Source: Rhodospirillales bacterium
GTDB lineage: Bacteria; Pseudomonadota; Alphaproteobacteria; ATCC43930; CGMCC-115725
Length of the DNA stretch: 9,884 bases
Reading direction: 5' to 3'
Assembly: GCA_015654725.1 (NCBI GenBank)
Contig: JAATGI010000068.1
Location: 1-9,884, forward strand
Positions within the stretch are counted from its first letter, which is position 1; the number at the start of each line of letters is the position of its first letter. Shown here in pieces: positions 1 to 6,555 of this stretch. The position numbers and the translations under genes were made by a program. The notes beneath the pieces are model-generated. The model did not search any database. It was not told where the DNA came from and saw nothing but the letters and a program-made list of their open reading frames with translations.

Positions 1-227
1 AGCGCCGCGACGAAATCCTCGAGATGCGGCGCGAGATCGATCAGCAACGCCGACTCGGCCTGGGCTTCGAGCGTGCCCGGATCGCGCCGTGCCGTCATCA
101 GCCGGTTGAACAGATCGATATCGGCGGCCTCGACATGCGCGACGAACGCCGCGTCGAGCCGCTCCAACCCGTCGCGCCGGTAAAGATCCGGAAACTCCAA
201 TCCGTGCCTCAAAACGAGGTCGGTCAT
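1..227 (-). CDS. N-terminal fragment of a probable large FAD/NAD(P)-binding oxidoreductase (partial)
   Basis: An open frame of 75 codons begins at the ATG on 227-225 and runs off the left edge without a stop. It starts MTDLVLRHGLEFPDLYRRDG and contains LLIDLAPHLEDFVAAL near the cut. From memory, this pairing of an 'RHGLxFxDLYxRDGLxRLD' start with an 'LAPHLEDFxAxLFGI' segment is the N-terminal helical part of roughly 1,000-residue FAD-dependent oxidoreductases (glutamate-synthase-beta-like) in alphaproteobacteria. The cofactor-binding motifs lie outside the window, so the function is a family-level guess. A TAGGAG stretch about 11 nt upstream supports the start, and a sigma70-like promoter candidate lies at 305-333. 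It is probably transcribed separately from the GST gene upstream, because 153 nt separate them. Confidence 0.5.
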   Translation of the reverse strand, partial: MTDLVLRHGLEFPDLYRRDGLERLDAAFVAHVEAADIDLFNRLMTARRDPGTLEAQAESALLIDLAPHLEDFVAA

Positions 228-304
228 GGTGCAAGCTACTCCTACCCCGCCCAGTCGCCCGAAAGCGGAGCCATGCCAAATCACCGTTGCGCTAATCGGC
301 GCCT

Positions 305-333
305 CTTATCGTCACGCCCGAAAAGCGCGTCAA
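305..333 (-). promoter_or_regulatory. sigma70-like promoter candidate for the partial oxidoreductase gene
   Basis: Read on the minus strand, TTGACG (333-328, five of six consensus bases) is followed by a 17-nt spacer and GATAAG (310-305, four of six). The predicted start near 298 would give a leader of about 70 nt before the ATG at 227. It lies in the only non-coding gap between the GST stop and this gene, which is where a promoter is expected. This is consensus matching only. Confidence 0.4.
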
Positions 334-380
334 CCCGGCATAATTTGGGGTTATTGCGGCGAAAAGCGACGGGTGCGCGA

Positions 381-1010
381 TCAGGCCGCCGCGCTCGGCC
401 GAGCCGAAACCACGGCGTGCCAGCGTCTGACATTCGGCGTGTCGTCGGTCGCGAGCACCTTGGTACGCACGCCGAAATCATGCGCCACCAGCGCGGTGAT
501 GTCGGCGACGCTGTAATGCGAGCCGCCGACGAATTCCTGACTCGCGAGCCGCTGGTCCAAGAGCGCGAAGAACCGCGCCGTCCGCGCCTTGCCGCGCGCG
601 GCAAGTTCAGGAATCTGCGCGTAGCCGAACGGGCCGGTGAGCGCGCGCTCCTTCAGGCCGGCGACGGCGTTGCGAAACGCTTCCATGATCGCGAGCATGC
701 CGTCGATCTCGCAATGGCGCTGCCATTCCTCGACCGCCGCCTTTTCATAGGCATCGCGGCCGAACAGTGGCGGCTCGGGCTGAACCACCTCGAAATAACG
801 GCAGATCGCGATGGTCTCCGCGACGTGCCTGCCGTCATCGAGTTCCAACACCGGCACGGTCGCGAACGGATTGATGGCGAGAAATTCCGGCTTCAATTGC
901 TCCTGCTCGCGCAGATTGACCTGCACCTTGGGCACATCGATGCCTTTTTCAGCGAGATAGATGCGCACGCGGCGCGGATTGGGCGCCGCGGCGGAATCAT
1001 AGAGCTTCAT
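381..1010 (-). CDS. glutathione S-transferase family protein
   Basis: The protein has 209 residues, normal for a cytosolic GST. The N-terminal thioredoxin-like half (about residues 1-80) opens MKLYDSAAAPNPRRVRIYLA, with the helix-1 active-site region at APNPRR. It carries the cis-proline segment NPFATVPVLELDDG (about 47-60) and the glutathione gamma-glutamyl-binding turn AETIAICRYFE (about 64-74), where Glu-Thr replaces the more usual Glu-Ser. The C-terminal half is the all-helical domain, with the conserved VADITALVAHDFG segment. Members conjugate or exchange glutathione on electrophiles in the cytoplasm; the substrate cannot be predicted. The start at 1010 has a strong GGAGGAAACG ribosome site. 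The gene follows the gamma-glutamyltransferase stop by only 12 nt, so the two are very likely co-transcribed. Confidence 0.9.
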   Translation of the reverse strand: MKLYDSAAAPNPRRVRIYLAEKGIDVPKVQVNLREQEQLKPEFLAINPFATVPVLELDDGRHVAETIAICRYFEVVQPEPPLFGRDAYEKAAVEEWQRHCEIDGMLAIMEAFRNAVAGLKERALTGPFGYAQIPELAARGKARTARFFALLDQRLASQEFVGGSHYSVADITALVAHDFGVRTKVLATDDTPNVRRWHAVVSARPSAAA

Positions 1011-1022
1011 CGTTTCCTCCCG

Positions 1023-2606
1023 TTAATAACCCAAGGCACAGCCATCCTTGCGCGGGTCCGAGCCGCCGATCAGGACGCCGCGCTCGTGATCGATCTGGAT
1101 CGCCTGGCCGCCGCCAAGCGGTTCATCGGCCCATGCCACGCGATGGCCACGCGCGGCAAGATCGGCGGCGATCTCTTCCGAAATGGCGGTTTCGAGCCCG
1201 AGCACGCCGCCATAAGCGAAACTGCGCGGCACCTCGAGCGCCGCCTGCGGATCGTGACCGCGATCGAGATGTTGCAACAGGAAATGGGCATGGCCGCAGG
1301 CTTGGTAATTTCCGCCCATGACGCCGAAGGGCATGACGGCGCGGCCATTCTTCGTCAGCATGCCGGGAATGATGGTGTGCAGCGGGCGCTTGCCGGGCGC
1401 GATGGTGTTGGGGTGGCCCGGCGCGGTGCGGAACATGGTGCCCCGGCAATGCAGCATCACCCCGCTTTCGGACGCGAAAATGCCACTGCCGAAAGGATGA
1501 AACAGCGAATTGATGAGGGACACGGCATTGCGGTCGCGATCGACCACCGTGAGATAGACGGTGTCTCGATGCTCGGCTCCGTCGAGCAGAACCGGCTCAC
1601 TGGCGCGGCGCGGATCGATCCGCCGCCGCACCTCATCGGCATAGTCGGCCGACAACAATCGATCGACGGGAACCTTTGCTTGAGCAGGGTCCGCGAACCA
1701 GGTATCGCGCGCGGCGTAAGCGGCCTTGGTCGCTTCGGCGAGCACATGGATACGGTCGGCCTCGCTCAACCGGTCGGACGCCATATCGAAGCCGCGCAGC
1801 ACGTTGAGGATCATCAATGCCGCGAGACCTTGGCCGTTGGGCGGAATCTCGTTGACCGCGAAACCGCGATAGTCGGTCGAGATCGGCGTTACGTATTCCG
1901 AGCGCTGTGCCGCGAAATCGTCGAGGGTATGGAGGCCGCCCAGCGCCTTGAGACGGGACACGATTTCGGCCGCGACCGGCCCGTCATAGAAAGCGCGCCG
2001 CCCCTCCCGCCCGATTTTTCTCAACGTCTTGGCCAGGGCCGGCTGTTTCAGTTTCTCGCCGAGGCCCGGAAGACGACCGTTGCGAAGAAACGCCGCCGCC
2101 GCGAATTCGTCGCGCGCGATTTTCTCGGACAGGCCGGCGAAATCGTGGGCGACGCGCGGCGAAATCGGCACGCCCGCCTCGGCGAGCCGCGCCGCGGGCT
2201 CCAGCAATTCCGCGAGCGGCTTGGTGCCATGATCTTCATGGAGCCGGCACCAGGCATCGACCGCGCCCGGCACCGTCACCGCATGAGGCGATTCCGGCGG
2301 GATCGATTTGTAACCATGCTCGACATACCAGCCGGGTTCCGCTGCTTTTGGCGCGCGGCCCGAGCCGTTGAGGCCGATAGGCCGGCCGGCCTTGGGCGAA
2401 TAGAGCACAAAGCAATCGCCGCCGATGCCGGTCGATTGCGGCTCGACCACGCCCAGCACCGCGACCGCGGCAATGGCGGCATCGACAGCGTTGCCGCCAT
2501 TGCGCAAAATTTCGATGGCGGCGAGCGTCGCGGTCGGGTGCGAGGTCGCGGCCATCGCCTCCGACGCGACCGCAGCGGAGCGGCGAGGCTGTTGAAAATC
2601 GCGCAT
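1023..2606 (-). CDS. gamma-glutamyltransferase family Ntn-hydrolase (YwrD-like)
   Basis: This 527-residue protein belongs to the gamma-glutamyltranspeptidase family. These enzymes are made as one chain and self-cleave before a catalytic threonine; they then hydrolyse or transfer gamma-glutamyl groups from glutathione and its conjugates. Visible family marks are GGNAVDAAIA (37-46), the GIGGD turn (60-64), NEIPPNGQGLAAL (252-264), the probable nucleophile Thr349 in HRDTVYLTVVD, the PFGSGI segment (371-376), PGKRPLHTIIPGM (404-416) and the C-terminal SDPRKDGCALGY. There is no signal peptide, so it is probably cytoplasmic, as for YwrD-type members. An in-frame TAG lies just two codons upstream of the ATG, fixing 2606 as the earliest start; the ribosome site (AAGG, distant) is weak. 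Glutaryl-cephalosporin acylases share this fold, so an acylase role is a less likely alternative. Confidence 0.9.
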   Translation of the reverse strand: MRDFQQPRRSAAVASEAMAATSHPTATLAAIEILRNGGNAVDAAIAAVAVLGVVEPQSTGIGGDCFVLYSPKAGRPIGLNGSGRAPKAAEPGWYVEHGYKSIPPESPHAVTVPGAVDAWCRLHEDHGTKPLAELLEPAARLAEAGVPISPRVAHDFAGLSEKIARDEFAAAAFLRNGRLPGLGEKLKQPALAKTLRKIGREGRRAFYDGPVAAEIVSRLKALGGLHTLDDFAAQRSEYVTPISTDYRGFAVNEIPPNGQGLAALMILNVLRGFDMASDRLSEADRIHVLAEATKAAYAARDTWFADPAQAKVPVDRLLSADYADEVRRRIDPRRASEPVLLDGAEHRDTVYLTVVDRDRNAVSLINSLFHPFGSGIFASESGVMLHCRGTMFRTAPGHPNTIAPGKRPLHTIIPGMLTKNGRAVMPFGVMGGNYQACGHAHFLLQHLDRGHDPQAALEVPRSFAYGGVLGLETAISEEIAADLAARGHRVAWADEPLGGGQAIQIDHERGVLIGGSDPRKDGCALGY

Positions 2607-2707
2607 GCGCTAATCCATGCCTTGAAGCCAATAACCCCGCAAGGGCAATGCCGACATGTCCGGAAATGGCTTGTTCGGCGGTGCAGCATTGCCTAGGCTC
2701 GCGCGGC

Positions 2708-3913
2708 ATGTTGGACGCTTACATCTATGATGGATTGCGCACGCCGATCGGGCGTCATGCCGGCGCCCTGGCCTCGGTGCGGCCGGACGATCTCCTGGGC
2801 GGCACGATCAAGGCGCTCGCCGCCCGCAACCCGTTCCCTCTGGCAATGTATGAAGACGTGATTATCGGCTGCACCAACCAGGCCGGCGAGGATGCCCGCA
2901 ATGTCGCGCGCCACGCGGCGCTCGTCGGCGGGATGCCGGTCGAGGTCGCGGGCATCGCCGTTAATCGCCTCTGCGGCAGCGGCCTGGCCGCCGTCGTCGA
3001 CGCGGCGCGCGCCACCAGCAGCGGCCAGGGCGAGTTGTTCGTCGCCGGCGGGGTCGAGAGCATGAGCCGCGCGCCTTTCGTCATGGCGAAGAGCGAAAGC
3101 GCCTATGGCCGCGACATCCGCGTCTTCGATTCCACCATCGGCGCGCGTTTCCCGAATCCGCGTGTCATGAAGGAATATGGCGCGGACACCATGTCCGAGA
3201 CCGCCGACAATGTCGCGCGCGAGCATCAGATCGGCCGCGAGGCCAGCGACCGTTTCGCGCTTGCCTCCCAGGAAAGATACGCGCGCGCCAAGGCCAAGGG
3301 CTTTTACGCCGACGAACTTCTGCCCGTGACGGTGCCGGGCGGGAAAAAAGGCGTCGAGATCAAAGTCGCCGAGGACGAGCATCCGCGCCCCAACACCACG
3401 CTCGACCGGCTCGCCGAGTTGAAGCCGCTGAGCGACGGCGGCGTGGTCACCGCCGGCAACGCCTCGGGCATCAATGACGGCGCGGCGGCGTTGATTGTCG
3501 GCACGCTCAAGGCCGGCGAGAAAGCCGGCAAGGCACCGATGGCGCGGATCGTCTCCGCCGCCGTCGCCGGCGTGCCGCCGCGCGTCATGGGACTCGGGCC
3601 GGTGCCGTCCTCGCAAAAGGCATTGGCGCGCGCCGGCTTGTCGCTCAAGGACATGGACGTCATCGAGATCAACGAAGCCTTCGCCAGCCAGGTGCTGGGT
3701 TGCCTCAAGCTGATGGCGTTGGAGCCGGACGACGAGCGCGTCAATCCGAATGGCGGCGCCATCGCCATCGGCCATCCGCTCGGCGCCTCCGGCGCGCGGC
3801 TGGCACTCACCGCGATCCGCGAGCTTCACCGCCGCCAGGGCCGCTACGCCCTCGTCACCATGTGTATCGGCGTCGGCCAGGGCATCGCCGCCGTGATCGA
3901 AAGAACCTCATGA
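2708..3913 (+). CDS. pcaF: PcaF-like thiolase (3-oxoadipyl-CoA / acetyl-CoA acyltransferase)
   Basis: This is a 401-residue type-II thiolase, full length for the family. It cleaves a 3-oxoacyl-CoA with free CoA to release acetyl-CoA. The nucleophile is Cys89 in NRLCGSG, followed by the GGVESMSRAPF segment (114-124). The remaining catalytic residues are in NEAF (322-325), His356 in GHPLGASGAR and Cys386 in MCIGVGQG. The DGLRTPIGR start and CTNQAGEDARNVAR block are especially like 3-oxoadipyl-CoA thiolases (PcaF); the PcaIJ-like transferase nearby supports that reading, but a general acetyl-CoA acetyltransferase is possible. An ATG 60 nt upstream (2648) is in frame, but homologous sequence begins at MLDAYIYDG, so 2708 is preferred. 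No Shine-Dalgarno sequence is visible, so the transcript could be leaderless or the gene weakly initiated. The stop overlaps the next ATG (ATGA). Confidence 0.88.
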   Translation: MLDAYIYDGLRTPIGRHAGALASVRPDDLLGGTIKALAARNPFPLAMYEDVIIGCTNQAGEDARNVARHAALVGGMPVEVAGIAVNRLCGSGLAAVVDAARATSSGQGELFVAGGVESMSRAPFVMAKSESAYGRDIRVFDSTIGARFPNPRVMKEYGADTMSETADNVAREHQIGREASDRFALASQERYARAKAKGFYADELLPVTVPGGKKGVEIKVAEDEHPRPNTTLDRLAELKPLSDGGVVTAGNASGINDGAAALIVGTLKAGEKAGKAPMARIVSAAVAGVPPRVMGLGPVPSSQKALARAGLSLKDMDVIEINEAFASQVLGCLKLMALEPDDERVNPNGGAIAIGHPLGASGARLALTAIRELHRRQGRYALVTMCIGVGQGIAAVIERTS

Positions 3914-4953
3914 GTCCCGATGCGAGCGGCCTCGCGCTCGATTATCTCTACGACGCCAATCCGCCCGCCGGCACCGTCACCGAGATCGCGCCGGGCGTGC
4001 GCTGGCTCGCCATGCCGCTGCCGACCTCGCTCAATCACATCAATCTGTGGCTTCTCGACGATGGCGACGGCGTCGCGATTATCGATACCGGCATTTTCTG
4101 GGACGCGAGCAAAGAGGTCTGGCAGCGGGTCTTCGCCGAGCATCTCGGCGGCAAGAAGATCACGCGGCTCATCATCACGCATGCCCATCCCGATCATATC
4201 GGCCTCGCCGGCTGGCTGACCGAGACGCTCGGCATCGAGATGTGGATCAGCACGACCGAATGGGAGATGGGCTACCGCATCAGCGGCGATGAGGGCGGCC
4301 AGATCATCCGCGATTCCGGCCTCGCCCTATACCGGCGCGGCGGGCTCGGCGCCGAGGCCGAGCAACTGGCGGGAACGCGCATCACCACACGCATCCCGAT
4401 GGCGCGCGTGCCCGAGCATTATCATCGGCTGCAAGACGGGATGGAGCTCAAGATCGGCGCGAGGAATTGGCGCGTCATTGTCGGGCGCGGCCATGCCCCC
4501 GAGCATTGCTGCCTCTATCAGCCCGAGCTCGATATTTTCATCGCCGGCGATCAGGTGCTCCCGAAGATCACGCCCAATGTCAGCTTGTGGCCGAACCGGA
4601 GCGAACAAGACCCGCTCGGCAATTTCCTTGCCTCGCTCGACAAGATCGGGCGCGCGGTTCCGGATTCGGTCCTGGTGCTGCCGTCGCATAATCTGCCGTT
4701 CCATCGGCTGCATGCGCGGCTCCGGCAATTGCGCGATCATCATGCCGACCGGCTCGACGAGGTGGTGCGGGCCTGCGACACGCCGAGGCCGGCGATCGAG
4801 CTGGTGCCGGTCTTGTTTCACCGCAAGCTCGATCAGCGCCAGATGGGTTTCGCCATGGGAGAGGCGCTGGCGCATCTTCAACACGCGGTGACGCAGGGCA
4901 GGCTCAAGCGCGAGGAACGTGCCGACGGCGCCTGGCTCTTCGGCCGGGCCTAA
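3910..4953 (+). CDS. metallo-beta-lactamase-fold hydrolase with C-terminal winged helix (LACTB2-like)
   Basis: The 347-residue protein is an MBL-fold metallohydrolase. The zinc-binding signature THAHPDHIG gives His91, His93, Asp95 and His96. The other expected ligands are His195 (GRGHAPEH), Asp214 (IAGDQVLP) and His260 (LPSHNLPF), so a complete two-metal site is present. Residues from about 265 to the end form the winged-helix-like tail typical of LACTB2 and RNase-Z/glyoxalase-II relatives (for example FAMGEALAHLQHAVTQGRL). Family members hydrolyse thioesters, phosphodiesters or lactones, so the substrate is open; next to a thiolase and thioesterase, an acyl-thioester is my inference. The start codon overlaps the thiolase stop (ATGA, 3910-3913), indicating translational coupling. 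The downstream end is separated from the thioesterase gene only by the inserted repeat-bounded unit. Confidence 0.88.
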   Translation: MSPDASGLALDYLYDANPPAGTVTEIAPGVRWLAMPLPTSLNHINLWLLDDGDGVAIIDTGIFWDASKEVWQRVFAEHLGGKKITRLIITHAHPDHIGLAGWLTETLGIEMWISTTEWEMGYRISGDEGGQIIRDSGLALYRRGGLGAEAEQLAGTRITTRIPMARVPEHYHRLQDGMELKIGARNWRVIVGRGHAPEHCCLYQPELDIFIAGDQVLPKITPNVSLWPNRSEQDPLGNFLASLDKIGRAVPDSVLVLPSHNLPFHRLHARLRQLRDHHADRLDEVVRACDTPRPAIELVPVLFHRKLDQRQMGFAMGEALAHLQHAVTQGRLKREERADGAWLFGRA

Positions 4954-4959
4954 AGGTTG

Positions 4960-4986
4960 AACCACCAAGACACCAAGGCACCAAGA
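4960..4986 (+). repeat. left inverted repeat: three tandem CACCAAGA units
   Basis: Three tandem 8-mers occupy 4963-4970 (CACCAAGA), 4971-4978 (CACCAAGG) and 4979-4986 (CACCAAGA), preceded by AAC. The 27-nt block matches the reverse complement of 5376-5402 at 26 of 27 positions. It starts seven nt after the hydrolase stop codon, and its last base is the A of the GxxExxY start codon. The single variant base (G at 4978) makes an AAGG that could act as that gene's ribosome site. Confidence 0.9.
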
Positions 4987-5373
4987 TGGCAGAACCATCC
5001 GCCGAACATGATTTGGTGGCGCGCCAGATTGTCGACGCCGCTTTCTCCGTTCATAGCACGCTGGGCCCCGGTCTCCTCGAATCAGTCTACGAACAATGCT
5101 TGGCATACGAAGTTCGTTCTCGTGGCTTGAACGTCGCCAGCCAAATCTCCTTGCCGGTCCAATATCGGGAAATCTTGGTCGATGCGGGATTTCGTCTCGA
5201 CCAAGATCGTGAATGACATGGTGATCGTCGAGATCAAAGCCGTCGAGCGGGTCATGCCGGTTCACGAGGCGCAGCTTCTCACCTATCTCAAGCTGGCGCG
5301 AAAGCGCCTTGGGCTTCTCATCAATTTCAATGTACCGCTCATCAAGGATGGAATTCGCCATCTGGCTCTTTGA
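4986..5373 (+). pseudogene. GxxExxY protein (PD-(D/E)XK nuclease-like), frameshifted
   Basis: Two overlapping frames together encode one GxxExxY-family protein of about 128 residues, the usual length. The first frame (4986-5216) carries the name motif in GPGLLESVYE and ends after DAGFRLDQDRE at a TGA (5214-5216). The second frame resumes from about 5206 as IVNDMVIVEIKAVERV and ends at TGA 5371-5373 with INFNVPLIKDGIRHLAL. Removing one base around 5202-5205 would restore a continuous product. The family is placed in the PD-(D/E)XK nuclease superfamily; here the shift falls between the putative acidic residue (GFRLD) and the E-x-K of VEIKA, so neither fragment has a full active site. A sequencing error or a programmed shift cannot be excluded. 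The gene lies exactly inside two inverted repeats and starts in the last repeat unit. Confidence 0.8.
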
Positions 5374-5375
5374 TC

Positions 5376-5402
5376 TCTTGGTGTCTTGGTGTCTTGGTGG
5401 TT
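5376..5402 (-). repeat. right inverted repeat: three tandem TCTTGGTG units
   Basis: Three perfect tandem copies of TCTTGGTG (5376-5383, 5384-5391, 5392-5399) are followed by GTT. They are the inverted counterpart of the block at 4960-4986, with one mismatch in 27. The repeat begins only two nt after the stop codon of the GxxExxY gene. In RNA the two repeats could pair into a long stem closing around the gene. Confidence 0.9.
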
Positions 5403-5436
5403 AATCTGACGTTTAACTTGCATGGCAAGAGCTAAT

Positions 5437-5883
5437 ATGCCCGATTCAGACCGTCCCGCGCCGCCACCCGCGACCGAACGCGGCTCCTATACAAGCTGGA
5501 CCTTCGACAAGCTGCGGCTCGGCGACACCGACCGGCAAGGCCATGTCAACAACGCCGTGTTCGCGACCTTCGCCGAGACCGGCCGCATCGAATTCATGCG
5601 CGACGACCGGGTCGATCTGCGCGGCACCGGCACGAATTTCGTCGTGGCGCGGGTCGAGATCGATTTTCGCGGCGAGGTGCATTGGCCGGGGCAGATCGAT
5701 ATCGGCACCCGGCTCTTGAGTGTCGGCCGCAGCTCTTGGCGCACCGAGCACGGCATGTTTATCGGCGACAAATGCGTGGCCACGGCGGTCTCGGTCATGG
5801 TCACGATCGATTCAGAGACGCGCCGCGCCAAGCCCCTGCCCGATCCCCTTCGCGCCTGGCTCGAAGCCCGCCTGCCCCGTTGA
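5437..5883 (+). CDS. hotdog-fold acyl-CoA thioesterase (4HBT/YbgC-like)
   Basis: The product has 148 residues, the normal size for a single-hotdog thioesterase. The signature GDTDRQGHVNNAVF (about 29-42) includes the likely catalytic Asp32 and the conserved His-Val-Asn-Asn that begins the central helix, which continues FATFAETGRIEFM. The sheet strands follow (VVARVEIDFRG, IDIGTRLLSVG). Such enzymes hydrolyse acyl-CoA thioesters in the cytoplasm; the specificity is unknown. I prefer the ATG at 5437 because GCAAGAG lies just upstream. The in-frame ATG at 5422 would add five residues but has no visible ribosome site and lies only 20 nt from the inserted unit. The gene probably belonged to the thiolase-hydrolase operon before the insertion. 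Its stop directly abuts the convergent transferase gene. Confidence 0.85.
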   Translation: MPDSDRPAPPPATERGSYTSWTFDKLRLGDTDRQGHVNNAVFATFAETGRIEFMRDDRVDLRGTGTNFVVARVEIDFRGEVHWPGQIDIGTRLLSVGRSSWRTEHGMFIGDKCVATAVSVMVTIDSETRRAKPLPDPLRAWLEARLPR

Positions 5884-6555
5884 TCAAATCGCGGGCGCTT
5901 CGAGCTTGCGCCAATCATTGGCGAGGGTGAGCCTCGCCTCGGTCTTGTCCTGAAGTTGAGAAAAGTCGAGTTCCGGCACGATTTCGCGCACCACGAGACC
6001 GTCGGGCGTCACATCGATCACGGCGAGGTTGGTATAGATGCGCTTCACCACCCCCGACGCGGTCAACGGATAGTGGCAGCGGCGGCGGATGCGCGAAGCC
6101 CCTTCCTTGGTGTTGTGTTCGAGGATGACGCGAATTTCCTTGGCGCCGGCCGCCAAATCCATCGCCCCGCCGACGCCGGGCGGCGTCGCCGGATCCTCGA
6201 CTGTCCAGTTGGCGATGTCGCCGGTCTCGGAAATCTCGTAGGCGCCCAACAACGCCAGATCGAGATGCCCACCGCGGATCATCAAAAACGCATCATTGTG
6301 GTGAAAAAACGCACCGCCCGGCAGCAATGTCGTCAACCCCTTGCCGGCATTGATCAGATCGGGATCTTCCTCGCCCGGCTTCGGCGCCGGCCCCATGCCG
6401 AGAATGCCGTTCTCGCTATGGAGCACGATCTCGCGATCCTTGGGCAGGTAATCCGACACCAGCGTCGGCAGGCCGATGCCGAGATTGACGTAAGCGCCGT
6501 CGGCGATGTCCTGCGCCGCACGCCACGCCATCTGCCGCCGCGAGAGCTGCTTCAT
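5884..6555 (-). CDS. pcaJ: 3-oxoacid/3-oxoadipate CoA-transferase subunit B
   Basis: This 223-residue protein is the beta subunit of a family I CoA-transferase. The enzyme moves CoA from succinyl-CoA to a 3-oxoacid, 3-oxoadipate in the beta-ketoadipate pathway. The catalytic glutamate that forms the gamma-glutamyl-CoA intermediate is Glu48 in LHSENGILG. Other family marks are NLGIGLPTLVSDYL (24-37), GGAFFHHNDAFLMIRGGHLDLALLGA around 80-105 (GGHLD included), and YPLTASGVVKRIYT near 162-175. The ATG at 6555 overlaps the subunit A stop as ATGA and has a GGAGGT site nine to ten nt upstream; a much longer frame continues upstream but lies inside the subunit A gene. ScoB or AtoA-type specificity cannot be excluded from sequence alone. 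Confidence 0.9.
   Translation of the reverse strand: MKQLSRRQMAWRAAQDIADGAYVNLGIGLPTLVSDYLPKDREIVLHSENGILGMGPAPKPGEEDPDLINAGKGLTTLLPGGAFFHHNDAFLMIRGGHLDLALLGAYEISETGDIANWTVEDPATPPGVGGAMDLAAGAKEIRVILEHNTKEGASRIRRRCHYPLTASGVVKRIYTNLAVIDVTPDGLVVREIVPELDFSQLQDKTEARLTLANDWRKLEAPAI

Larger units (their letters stand above)
4960..5402 (+). mobile_element. inverted-repeat-bounded GxxExxY unit (candidate mobile element)
   Basis: A 443-bp unit consists of a left 27-bp repeat, a single gene filling almost the whole interior, and an inverted right repeat. It sits between two genes that otherwise look like neighbours in one operon, and it is visibly less GC-rich than its surroundings. No transposase is present, no obvious target duplication could be identified, and the single gene is not a known transposase. 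Calling it mobile is therefore inference from architecture: exact repeat boundaries, compositional contrast and operon interruption. Confidence 0.55.

Noticed and set aside
320..360. Terminator-like hairpin after the GST gene (AACCC ... GGGTT)
   Set aside because: Only a 5-bp stem with a long loop and no T-tract in the right place; also overlaps the promoter candidate.
24..2696. Very long open frame on the plus strand (890 codons) opposite the oxidoreductase, GST and GGT genes
   Set aside because: It lies antisense to three well-supported genes, and its protein is low-complexity, Arg/His/Gly-rich and resembles no family; such frames are common opposite GC-rich coding DNA.
2693..3829. 378-codon minus-strand frame opposite the thiolase
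   Set aside because: Antisense shadow of a full-length thiolase with every catalytic motif; the shadow protein has no recognisable domain.
4327..5361. 344-codon minus-strand frame across the hydrolase, the repeat and the GxxExxY gene
   Set aside because: It crosses the element boundary and opposes the metal-ligand region of the hydrolase; no family features.
4960..5402. CRISPR-like reading of the CACCAAGA tandem units
   Set aside because: Units are 8 bp, contiguous without spacers, and only three per side; no cas genes are present.
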